From positions 1 through 21,778 of IMG/VR virus record IMGVR_UViG_3300025687_000378: a DNA stretch of 21,778 bases, one strand, 5' to 3'. The position numbers were made by a program, and so were the translations under genes. Source of the stretch: a virus. Under the pieces are notes generated by a model that worked only from the letters and a program-made list of their open reading frames with translations, ran no database searches and was not told the origin of the DNA. Shown one piece after another: positions 4,954-10,583 of the stretch (the first letter of the stretch is position 1; each line of letters begins with the position of its first letter).

Positions 4954-7619
4954 TCACAATCTCCGTAACTATCACCAACACCAGACTCACAATTTACAGG
5001 TAAACCCGCTGCCCAATCGGGCACCCAACGCATGCACTCTTCAATGTACGCACGGGCTTCATCAACGTCAGCCTCACGAACACAACATGTGATCGCATCG
5101 TGTACGGTCAATACCACTCGGTACTTCTTGGCAATCTTCAACATCTGCTCACCGATAATACACCGCGCGATTGCCTGACAAGCATTTTCAATACACTTAC
5201 CTCCGTATATGCGAGTGCGACCACGCCGTGTCTTATAACTGTACTCCAGCCCACGTTCACCTTGTTCGGCAACGAGATCGTCGTAGCGCATAAACAAGCC
5301 GGACGGTAACCTAATACCCGACTCCGAAGGAACAACGTCAAGCACTCCCGCACGCCCGAGATACGTAGCGTCCCCACGGGCTAGGTTCTCGATCATAAAC
5401 TGCGCGTCCTTCCACAGTCCCGTGATCTGGTTGTTTGTTCTACGGTAGATGTCGATAACACGACGGGCTTCATCCAACTCCATATCAAACCCAAACGTCT
5501 TTAGCTGCGCTTGGAATTTAATTGCGCCCATGCCATAGCCACAGTTATGGGCTATAACAGGACCACTATCGGTTAAGATCGTGAAGCGATTCCTCGGCCC
5601 TGCGTAAGCGATGTCGTAAGTCGGCAATAGTCTTTTCGAGGTTACTAACACGCCGTTTGTTACGTAAGTTTTCACTTCTCGATACAAATCGTATATTACC
5701 CGGCGTATATCCACCGTCGACGTCGATCCTGTCCATTTCAAATTCTGGGTTATCCCACCCATCAAGTGTCTGGACGAATTTGAGGAAGGAGATGCGATCG
5801 TTTCTCCACTGCTCATGTACATATATCCCGCGTTCCCCATAGTGCTTGTAAGCTCTATTCTTTTGGTTATGGCACCGGGAGATAGCAGAAGATAATCTAT
5901 TAAGTAGTCTAGTTCGGTGCGTATCGTCTGGCATCGCTTCTGAGTAAATCCAGTAACGCTTTTGGTGAGATGCTTCTTTAGCACATACAGGGCATCTAGT
6001 AGACTTGAAACTTTTGAAGTTGTGTTGGTCAACCGTGTATTCGTCACACCCGCAATCGCATTTAACAATGATTGCTTTAACTCCACCCCGCATGCCACGT
6101 ATGTAGCCTGTAACGGTAAGTTTTCCGCTCCGCGTTCCAATGCTAGGGATAGGGTATTTACGTCTTGCACCGCTGATCCGCTCTCCTCCCATTTTGTCCC
6201 GCACAATATCTTGTGATCCGGCGTTAACCAACTCCCGCAAACGCTCAATGTTTCTTTGATGCCCTTCGGCACTAATCCTTGATGGCATACAAACTCCTCC
6301 CCGTCCCAAACCATGTCATCAACAGAAACCTTTTCTATTGGTTTCCACCCTGAGTCACACAGTACAGGAGTTCCCTCGGCAATACAACCCAAGATAGTCG
6401 TCTTACCTACGAATCGTTGGTCCTTGGTTATTTCATCTTCTGGTACGCCGTAGATAGCTGATGCCATCTTCTTGTATACGTCTTTACCCTCGGAGAACGC
6501 TTCAACCAAATCATCCTGCCCTGCAAGCCACGCGAGTACACGTGCTTCGATCTGTGCTGAGTCAGCGTCAATAATTTTGAATCCTTTTGGCGCGATGATT
6601 GACTGCTTCAGCTTCTTTGCATTCGGTCCACGGCTCGGTAAGTTCTGCATATTGATCTTGTCATCACCACCCCAGCGACCCGTATGTGCTGCGTAATAAC
6701 GTACAGGTACCGGCAACTTGCCACGCTTCGCAATATCGATAAACCGCTGCGTACGTGTTTCTTCTAGCGTGGATTTCGTACCGAGACGCGCTGCTACTAA
6801 AGACTGCACGCGGTCATCGTCGTGGTCAGCTAATGCTTTGAATCCCTCATCGCTCTTCGCTAATGCCAGCGTTTCTTTGCCAGTGGTCGGACTGATCTTA
6901 ACCGGCGGTTCTACGCCCAAATCTTTCAGCAGTTCAGCAAACTTGGGATTACTCATCAGGTCATCTTTCGATACGCCTGCATCCTCAAGCAAATCGTCCT
7001 TGCGATCTTTAACTGCCTGCAAGTGTGCTTCTAGTAACGGTAAGTTCAGTTCCAGAATCGGGTCGATAAACATACGCAGAGTCAGGTCGATCAACTTCAA
7101 CTCTTGCTTCGGGAATCCACGTGACATCTTCTTGAACAACTTATAGGTCAACTCCACGTCATTCACGCAGTAGTCCCCGTAGCGGCTCAGTTCTTCTTCG
7201 TTGAAATCGGCACGGCGCTTACCCAAAGCGTTAAGTACTTCGGTACCCTTCTCACCAAGACCGTAGCGTTCCGTCAGTGCTTTAAGTGATCCACCAACTT
7301 CGACACCATGAATAGCACGGCCCATACAGAGAGTGTCAGCCCAAACGCGGGGATGAACATCAAACAACCAGCTAAGTATGGCCCCGTCGAACATGGTGTT
7401 GTGCGCCAGTACCATTGAGTTGGCCCAGTCGAATGTGTGTAGCCATTTCTTAATCTGTTCATGTGTACCACTCGCCCACTGTGTCGGTTCGTCATTTACC
7501 TTGATCGCAAGGCCGATTACTTCAAACTGATCCGAGCGTACGTATTCCTCGGTGGTCATCTTCGATAACGAAAACTCTTTAGAGTAAAACGTCTCGAAGT
7601 CAACTGTTATTAAATTCAT
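4950..7619 (-). CDS. Family A DNA polymerase (3'-5' exonuclease plus polymerase) interrupted by an intein
   Basis: 889 residues before splicing, 608 after. Exonuclease domain: DFET at 7-10, LAHNTMFDGA at 71-80, YCVNDVELT at 150-158. Polymerase domain: motif A DADSAQIEAR at 351-360; motif B R402...K406...L410, completed after splicing by CGYGMG; motif C TVHDAI at 838-843. There is no 5'-3' exonuclease domain. The residue equivalent to E. coli Phe762 is Leu410. The intein (residues 412-692) sits inside motif B, so the polymerase can only work after splicing. The start at 7619 overlaps the upstream stop (ATGA) and has GGAGG. This is the replicative polymerase, flanked by nuclease and helicase genes. 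A second gene is nested in the intein in another frame (see 5566-6288). Confidence 0.96.
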   Translation of the reverse strand: MNLITVDFETFYSKEFSLSKMTTEEYVRSDQFEVIGLAIKVNDEPTQWASGTHEQIKKWLHTFDWANSMVLAHNTMFDGAILSWLFDVHPRVWADTLCMGRAIHGVEVGGSLKALTERYGLGEKGTEVLNALGKRRADFNEEELSRYGDYCVNDVELTYKLFKKMSRGFPKQELKLIDLTLRMFIDPILELNLPLLEAHLQAVKDRKDDLLEDAGVSKDDLMSNPKFAELLKDLGVEPPVKISPTTGKETLALAKSDEGFKALADHDDDRVQSLVAARLGTKSTLEETRTQRFIDIAKRGKLPVPVRYYAAHTGRWGGDDKINMQNLPSRGPNAKKLKQSIIAPKGFKIIDADSAQIEARVLAWLAGQDDLVEAFSEGKDVYKKMASAIYGVPEDEITKDQRFVGKTTILGCIAEGTPVLCDSGWKPIEKVSVDDMVWDGEEFVCHQGLVPKGIKETLSVCGSWLTPDHKILCGTKWEESGSAVQDVNTLSLALERGAENLPLQATYVACGVELKQSLLNAIAGVTNTRLTNTTSKVSSLLDALYVLKKHLTKSVTGFTQKRCQTIRTELDYLIDYLLLSPGAITKRIELTSTMGNAGYMYMSSGETIASPSSNSSRHLMGGITQNLKWTGSTSTVDIRRVIYDLYREVKTYVTNGVLVTSKRLLPTYDIAYAGPRNRFTILTDSGPVIAHNCGYGMGAIKFQAQLKTFGFDMELDEARRVIDIYRRTNNQITGLWKDAQFMIENLARGDATYLGRAGVLDVVPSESGIRLPSGLFMRYDDLVAEQGERGLEYSYKTRRGRTRIYGGKCIENACQAIARCIIGEQMLKIAKKYRVVLTVHDAITCCVREADVDEARAYIEECMRWVPDWAAGLPVNCESGVGDSYGDCE
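5544..6386 (-). mobile_element. Intein in motif B of the DNA polymerase (281 residues)
   Basis: The intein starts at Cys412 (CIAEGTPVL, block A), has GSWLTPDHKIL (block B with T466 and H469), PTYDIAYAGPRNRF (block F) and ends PVIAHN, with Cys693 as the first residue of the C-extein. All residues needed for standard Cys-Asn splicing are present. Removing it joins KTTILG to CGYGMG and restores a normal polymerase O-helix. In the polymerase frame there is no LAGLIDADG or HNH domain between blocks B and F; the connecting part is Ser/Thr-rich and low in recognisable structure. The homing nuclease is instead encoded out of frame within the same DNA. Confidence 0.93.
5566..6288 (-). CDS. HNH homing-type endonuclease nested out of frame inside the intein
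   Basis: 240 residues from the ATG at 6288, which has a perfect GGAGGAG five bases upstream; an in-frame TTG at 6309 is less likely. Seen: GKLTVTGYIRG near 55; a zinc-type cluster KCDCGC (77-81) with CPVC (99-102); and the HNH core YKHYGERGIYVHEQW (137-151), MDRIDVDGGYTPGNIRF (175-191) and SENLRNKR (195-202). This is the phage homing HNH family that cuts an intein- or intron-less copy of a gene. The whole gene lies inside the intein, on the same strand as the polymerase but in another frame, ending 22 nt before the intein's last base. Its core overlaps the intein linker; its less constrained ends overlap splicing blocks B and F. It probably promotes homing of the intein. Confidence 0.88.
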   Translation of the reverse strand: MPSRISAEGHQRNIERLRELVNAGSQDIVRDKMGGERISGARRKYPIPSIGTRSGKLTVTGYIRGMRGGVKAIIVKCDCGCDEYTVDQHNFKSFKSTRCPVCAKEASHQKRYWIYSEAMPDDTHRTRLLNRLSSAISRCHNQKNRAYKHYGERGIYVHEQWRNDRISFLKFVQTLDGWDNPEFEMDRIDVDGGYTPGNIRFVSRSENLRNKRRVSNLEKTIADLRHRLRRAEESLHDLNR

Positions 7620-7813
7620 TCTTCACATCCTCCGGTTGGGCATCGGTTATACGCTACTTCCGGCAGCATACGAAACCCACACATATCATCTTTCATGTGC
7701 TTGAGTCGCACAGGGGACGGCCCTCCTACAGGGTCATTCATGTCGTACCAATACTGGCAATCCTCGTTCATACAAATGTTGACTGCGGTACACATCACTG
7801 CTGGTTCGTTCAT
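7616..7813 (-). CDS. Small cysteine-rich protein of unknown function
   Basis: 65 residues with six cysteines: C8, C14, C19, C45, C58 and C63, the last two as CPTGGC. The spacing could hold one zinc ion, but it matches no zinc-finger family I can name. Both ends overlap neighbours by ATGA: its start overlaps the VRR-NUC stop and its stop overlaps the polymerase start. It has GGAG five bases before the ATG. The coupling shows it is a real expressed gene made together with polymerase and nuclease. A role as a small polymerase or nuclease partner is only a guess from position. Confidence 0.7.
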   Translation of the reverse strand: MNEPAVMCTAVNICMNEDCQYWYDMNDPVGGPSPVRLKHMKDDMCGFRMLPEVAYNRCPTGGCEE

Positions 7814-8106
7814 ATCAACTCCAATACGTCTTTCAAATCGTCGAGATTGTTGGCATCAATCACCAACGCGATCCCGCCAGATTCTGCAATTAAGCGTAAG
7901 TTCTTTTTCTGTAGTTCGGTCGGCCCACGTTTTTTCAAATCGGCTTTGACCTCGATACCTATAAAGTGTCCGTTCAGACAGGCCACAATGTCAGGCACAC
8001 CGCTACTACCGTAGCCGCCTGTAACGGGGTAAAAGTAGTACGCGTTACGCTGTTTTAGCATCTCCACTACTTTCTTCTTTACCTTGCTCTCCGGTGTCGC
8101 TGCCAT
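7810..8106 (-). CDS. VRR-NUC domain nuclease
   Basis: 98 residues from the ATG at 8106, which has GGAGAG upstream; the frame is open further upstream, but that part reads as non-family sequence. Seen: TGGYGSSGVPDIVACLNGHFIGIEVKA at about 29-55, giving the catalytic Asp (PD) and ExK of the PD-(D/E)XK fold; then LQKKNLRLIAESGGIALVID. This is a stand-alone VRR-NUC, related to the nuclease domain of FAN1 and to phage Holliday-junction resolvase-like enzymes. Phages often carry it near SNF2 helicases and polymerases, so a role in resolving branched replication or recombination intermediates is likely. Its start lies inside the previous gene (62-nt overlap). Confidence 0.9.
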   Translation of the reverse strand: MAATPESKVKKKVVEMLKQRNAYYFYPVTGGYGSSGVPDIVACLNGHFIGIEVKADLKKRGPTELQKKNLRLIAESGGIALVIDANNLDDLKDVLELI

Positions 8107-8281
8107 CCTGCATCTCTCCAATGATCTGTAAGTATTTATGTTCAACCACACGTGCCAGCGATACAGCGGCAACTGTCAGCACCATGCTGAAATCGGCTTT
8201 GTCCACGTGCTCATCTTCTTTTACTTTCTCCAGAATTTGATTCAGGAGGTTGTACATTTCTTGGTCATCAATCCTATCCAT
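8045..8281 (-). CDS. Small acidic helical protein, unknown function
   Basis: 78 residues from the ATG at 8281 (AAGGAG upstream). Seen: DDQEMYNLLNQILEKVKEDEHVDKADFSMVL and a second helix ending HKYLQIIGEM, then a polar acidic tail (EQGKEESSGDAKTA). No catalytic motif is visible. It overlaps the gene before by 8 nt and the VRR-NUC gene after by 62 nt. The long overlap covers only its disordered-looking tail, which fits two real genes sharing DNA. Function unknown. Confidence 0.65.
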   Translation of the reverse strand: MDRIDDQEMYNLLNQILEKVKEDEHVDKADFSMVLTVAAVSLARVVEHKYLQIIGEMQDGSDTGEQGKEESSGDAKTA

Positions 8282-8498
8282 TACCGGACTCCTTCTTCTT
8301 TGCTTTGTGGAACGCATCCCGTAGCTGCCTTGCAATCTCATCTCGCTCTGCTGCTTTCGCTTGGTACTGCTCAGATGAGTGGTCGTACGCAACCTTCCCA
8401 TGCTTGTCTATCTTCTTACTGATAAACAAACATTGCGTAGCTACGCGCTTTAATTTTTCCTGTAATTGGTTTACGTACAAATCTTTGAACGGGTCCAT
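8274..8498 (-). CDS. Small coiled-coil protein, unknown function
   Basis: 74 residues, highly charged and almost wholly helical: VNQLQEKLKRVATQC early, then SSEQYQAKAAERDEIARQLRDAFHKAKKKE. The heptad-like spacing of Leu, Ala and Ile suggests a coiled coil. Its ATG follows directly on the stop of the preceding gene (TAAATG) with GGAGAAG upstream, so it is translated by coupling. No enzymatic residue pattern is visible. It is part of the run of tiny genes before the replication core. Confidence 0.65.
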   Translation of the reverse strand: MDPFKDLYVNQLQEKLKRVATQCLFISKKIDKHGKVAYDHSSEQYQAKAAERDEIARQLRDAFHKAKKKESGNG

Positions 8499-8723
8499 TT
8501 AGTTCTTCTCCGCTGGTATGTATAGGTAGCATGCACCGTTCTTAAACTTCGGCGCGTAGATTACTGAGTACGTCTTTGATGGGTGTGCCTTTTGGTATTC
8601 ACGATCTCTCACTATTTGTAGATGCCTTGCGCAGGTTTGGCACAGTGGTAACACCGCCCCACCTGCTTCATTATCGATTGTTGGTGCGCTGCACCGATCA
8701 ATGCTCTTCCCGAGTTTCTTCAC
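8499..8723 (-). CDS. Small protein with CxxC motif, unknown function
   Basis: 74 residues starting at GTG 8723, which overlaps the upstream stop as GTGA; a purine-rich AAAGGAA lies before it. Seen: RCSAP (C11) and LCQTCARH (C28, C31), then a beta-like second half (YSVIYAPKFKNGACYLYIPAE). Three or four cysteines could bind zinc, as in many tiny phage proteins. No family is recognised. Direct coupling to the genes on both sides supports that it is real. Confidence 0.6.
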   Translation of the reverse strand: MKKLGKSIDRCSAPTIDNEAGGAVLPLCQTCARHLQIVRDREYQKAHPSKTYSVIYAPKFKNGACYLYIPAEKN

Positions 8724-8827
8724 AGTAGATTTCCTTTACTGAAAACTTCATATAGTGCGTAGGCAATCAACCCCCACATCGCTGCTGGTAACGCAGTCAG
8801 TAGCAGTAATTCCCAGTCATGTTTCAT
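8720..8827 (-). CDS. 35-residue predicted membrane peptide
   Basis: Small gene: ATG at 8827 with GGAGG seven bases upstream, stop at 8720-8722. The peptide has a short charged start (MKHDWE), a hydrophobic stretch LLLLTALPAAMWGLIAYALY (residues 7-26) able to cross the membrane once, and a short basic end (EVFSKGNLL). It overlaps the next gene by GTGA and starts 2 nt after the stop of the previous one. Position and ribosome site argue it is translated. A membrane or superinfection-related role is possible, but nothing in the sequence proves it. Confidence 0.6.
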   Translation of the reverse strand: MKHDWELLLLTALPAAMWGLIAYALYEVFSKGNLL

Positions 8828-8829
8828 TC

Positions 8830-8985
8830 TTACGCCTCCGCTAGTTTTTCAAAAAGTCTTTTGTTGATGTTTTCGTTTATTGCGTTTATCTCCCAGACGA
8901 TCTCGCCCCTGCGATCATCGTCCGTCACATGGTGCAACTCATCACGCAGACACCTCACGCGCTCAAGCATTTCTTTGGTGGTCAT
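8830..8985 (-). CDS. 51-residue helical protein, unknown function
   Basis: ATG at 8985 overlaps the stop of the preceding gene (ATGA). The peptide starts MTTKEMLERVRCLRDELHH and ends with two amphipathic helices (GEIVWEINAINENINKRLF). It is fully open between tightly packed neighbours and ends 2 nt before the membrane-peptide start. No family is recognised; the pattern is that of a small helical dimer. Confidence 0.6.
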   Translation of the reverse strand: MTTKEMLERVRCLRDELHHVTDDDRRGEIVWEINAINENINKRLFEKLAEA

Positions 8986-9272
8986 TCTTCTACCTCCACC
9001 CATTTATCTTCGGAGGGGATGCGCTTAGAGTGATTTGCACCAACTACCATCTTATCTTCACGATGCCACTGCAACTCCCCATCCACTAACCAAGCCTCTA
9101 GCTTGATCTTCTTGGTGGTTTTCTTGATGCGGAAAGTCCTCCATGAACTCCAGTCCCAGTTTGGATTAAAGTTTGTAGACCATGCGCCACGCACATATTC
9201 TCTTTCAACCTCACCACCATCAGCGTAGTGCTGCATGACCTTGATGGCTTCTAGTGTTTCTTCTCTAGTCAT
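8982..9272 (-). CDS. Conserved small phage protein (YADGGEVE type)
   Basis: 96 residues from the ATG at 9272; a GTG at 9281 is possible. Seen: EAIKVMQHYADGGEVEREYVRG, then NWDWSSWRTFRIKK and a strand-rich second half. The pattern 'helix, YxxGGExE, W..P.W.W...R.I' is widespread among small phage and prophage proteins of unknown function. The start lies inside the end of the previous gene. It could modulate host or phage proteins, but no activity can be deduced. Confidence 0.75.
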   Translation of the reverse strand: MTREETLEAIKVMQHYADGGEVEREYVRGAWSTNFNPNWDWSSWRTFRIKKTTKKIKLEAWLVDGELQWHREDKMVVGANHSKRIPSEDKWVEVEE

Positions 9273-9441
9273 CCTCGTCACTCCAGTATTCGTTCAATTC
9301 AGGCGGCTTGCGCTTCAGCTTCTTGAACTTCATCGGCACCCACTTGGTGCTGCCTTCGTACATTACTTGGAAGTCCCAACGCTCTCCTTTTGACCAGCCA
9401 CGGCCCTCTGTCCACTCAACTCTTCGGATGTCTTTAATCAT
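9265..9441 (-). CDS. Small basic/acidic two-part protein, unknown function
   Basis: 58 residues from the ATG at 9441, preceded by GAGGATAAGAGAA; an upstream in-frame extension to 9504 has no good ribosome site. Seen: DIRRVEWTEGRGWSKGERWDFQVMYEGS, a compact Trp-rich beta-like part, then a basic KFKKLKRKPP stretch and an acidic tail EYWSDEDD. It overlaps the gene before by 8 nt and the gene after by 8 nt. No family is recognised. Confidence 0.6.
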   Translation of the reverse strand: MIKDIRRVEWTEGRGWSKGERWDFQVMYEGSTKWVPMKFKKLKRKPPELNEYWSDEDD

Positions 9442-9607
9442 TTCTCTTATCCTCGATTTCACGTGTTTCAAACTCAACGTATCCACACTCGGCAACGATG
9501 TCATCCCAATCTTCGTCGGGCATATCTTTACGGGATCTTGCGTAGGCTAGAATCTTTTTTGCTATGCAGCGTGCTTTCTTTAATGTCTCTATAGGTGCGT
9601 GCATCAT
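9434..9607 (-). CDS. Small helical protein, unknown function
   Basis: 57 residues from the ATG at 9607, which has GAGGA seven bases upstream; the frame extends further but without a ribosome site. Seen: ETLKKARCIAKKILAYARSRKD, a basic amphipathic helix, then an acidic half PDEDWDDIVAECGYVEFETREIED. Its start lies inside the end of the preceding gene (80-nt overlap). No family is recognised. Confidence 0.5.
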   Translation of the reverse strand: MMHAPIETLKKARCIAKKILAYARSRKDMPDEDWDDIVAECGYVEFETREIEDKRND

Positions 9608-9782
9608 TTGGGAATCCTCTTGGTTTTTCTTTTGTTCCGATTTCATTTCGCAAGAATGCAATGGTGTATTGAACGAACTCCATCTCGTCAAGCCATACTC
9701 TTCTATGTGTATGTTTGTACCGATCCAAACAATACGCCATGCGCATCTTAGCTTTACTTAGTGCGTCTCTTAAATCATTCAT
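9528..9782 (-). CDS. Small helical protein, unknown function
   Basis: 84 residues. Seen: MNDLRDALSKAKMRMAYCLDRYKHTHRRVWLDEMEFVQYTIAFLRNEI arranged as two helices, then a polar basic tail that overlaps the next gene. It has a weak ribosome site and is the first of the run of tiny overlapping genes. It follows a 56-nt gap after the membrane-anchored HTH gene, with short inverted repeats but no clear terminator. Function unknown. Confidence 0.55.
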   Translation of the reverse strand: MNDLRDALSKAKMRMAYCLDRYKHTHRRVWLDEMEFVQYTIAFLRNEIGTKEKPRGFPNDARTYRDIKESTLHSKKDSSLRKIP

Positions 9783-9838
9783 AGGAATAGCCCGTTTATT
9801 CCCACAGGTGGGCTAAGCCTGCTCGACTGTCGGGGGAA

Positions 9839-10231
9839 TTACAAAGACCAGAACAGTGCGACAAGCGCAATAACGAGACCGACGCCGATGAATACACCAA
9901 CACCATCTACCTTGCGCTTAGCTTCACTGCTAATGGGTGGCTCATCAACGTGTACAAAGCCGCCAGCTTCTACTCCAGACACCAAAACATTCTCGGAACT
10001 GGTATCAGGTTTCTCAGCAGCCATCGGGTTTGTAACCTTCGGCAACTCGGCTTTCTTGGATTCAGCCTTCTTCGGAATAGAACCGATACCTTTCTTCTTG
10101 TTCATTTGGTAGCGTGTGGTGTAAACCATCTGCGGATTAACACCCAGCTTCTTAACAATCGCCTTGGTATCAGCGCCAGCTTCCAACATCTTGCGCACCT
10201 TTGCGCTCTTACTTTCTACTTTCTTAGCCAT
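9839..10231 (-). CDS. Membrane-anchored helix-turn-helix DNA-binding protein
   Basis: 130 residues from the ATG at 10231 (GGAGA upstream). Seen: a basic start, then VRKMLEAGADTKAIVKKLGVNPQMVYTTRYQMNKKKG at about 12-48, a clear helix-turn-helix of the type found in small phage DNA-binding proteins; a long Pro/Ala/Lys-rich linker (about 50-105); and a C-terminal hydrophobic segment GVGVFIGVGLVIALVALFWSL (110-130) that can span the membrane. The predicted topology puts the DNA-binding part in the cytoplasm. This could tether phage DNA or a promoter to the membrane. Palindrome copy 1 lies 24 nt before its start, after a terminator, which suggests its own control. Confidence 0.75.
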   Translation of the reverse strand: MAKKVESKSAKVRKMLEAGADTKAIVKKLGVNPQMVYTTRYQMNKKKGIGSIPKKAESKKAELPKVTNPMAAEKPDTSSENVLVSGVEAGGFVHVDEPPISSEAKRKVDGVGVFIGVGLVIALVALFWSL

Positions 10232-10255
10232 CTCGTTCTCCGTTTTTAATGTTGT

Positions 10256-10272
10256 GTTATACGCCGTATAAC
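10256..10272. repeat. 17-bp palindrome, copy 1
   Basis: GTTATACGCCGTATAAC, 24 nt upstream of the membrane-anchored HTH gene start and 5 nt beyond the terminator T-run of the gene before. Confidence 0.9.
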
Positions 10273-10277
10273 ACGTT

Positions 10278-10304
10278 AAAAGGTCGGGGGTGTTACCCCC
10301 CGAC
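10278..10304 (-). terminator. Rho-independent terminator
   Basis: Leftward GTCGGGGG (10297-10304) pairs with CCCCCGAC (10283-10290) around the loop GTAACA, followed by C-TTTT. It ends the operon of the genes from 14914 to 10320. The loop is the same hexamer as in the terminator at 663-699. Confidence 0.85.
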
Positions 10305-10319
10305 AAGCCCTCTCACTAC

Positions 10320-10583
10320 TCACACCATAGGTCGGTAGACCCAAAATGTACTTGCATCAACACGCATCCCAATGCCATCTACCTCATCACGAGGCGGGGG
10401 AATCTTGGTCATCATCAATAAGGCCAGACGTTCTTGTACCCAGTCGGGTAGAGCGTCCACTGAAGAATACTCACCCTCTATATCATGGTCAAGAACATTC
10501 ATACCCAGACACATAACTTCTACAGTATTAGTATCACGTGATATATGGATGCGGTAGATGTCATCATCTTTTACGTCGCTCAT
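10320..10583 (-). CDS. Conserved small phage protein, unknown function
   Basis: 87 residues. Seen: DIYRIHISRDTNTVEVMCLGMNVLDHDIEGEYSSVDALPDWVQERLALLMM, then IGMRVDASTFWVYRP. It looks like one alpha/beta domain and belongs to a small conserved phage family with a 'VEVMCLG-DHDIEGEY-LPxWVQERLA' core; no function is known to me. It overlaps the preceding gene by ATGA and is followed by a terminator. It seems to accompany the preceding 324-residue protein. Confidence 0.8.
   Translation of the reverse strand: MSDVKDDDIYRIHISRDTNTVEVMCLGMNVLDHDIEGEYSSVDALPDWVQERLALLMMTKIPPPRDEVDGIGMRVDASTFWVYRPMV

Noticed and set aside
5566-6309. HNH frame explained as a sequencing frameshift of an in-frame intein nuclease
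   Set aside because: The polymerase frame is continuous across the whole region with correct intein blocks at both ends, and the HNH gene has its own ribosome site and stop. A frameshift error would break one of the two.
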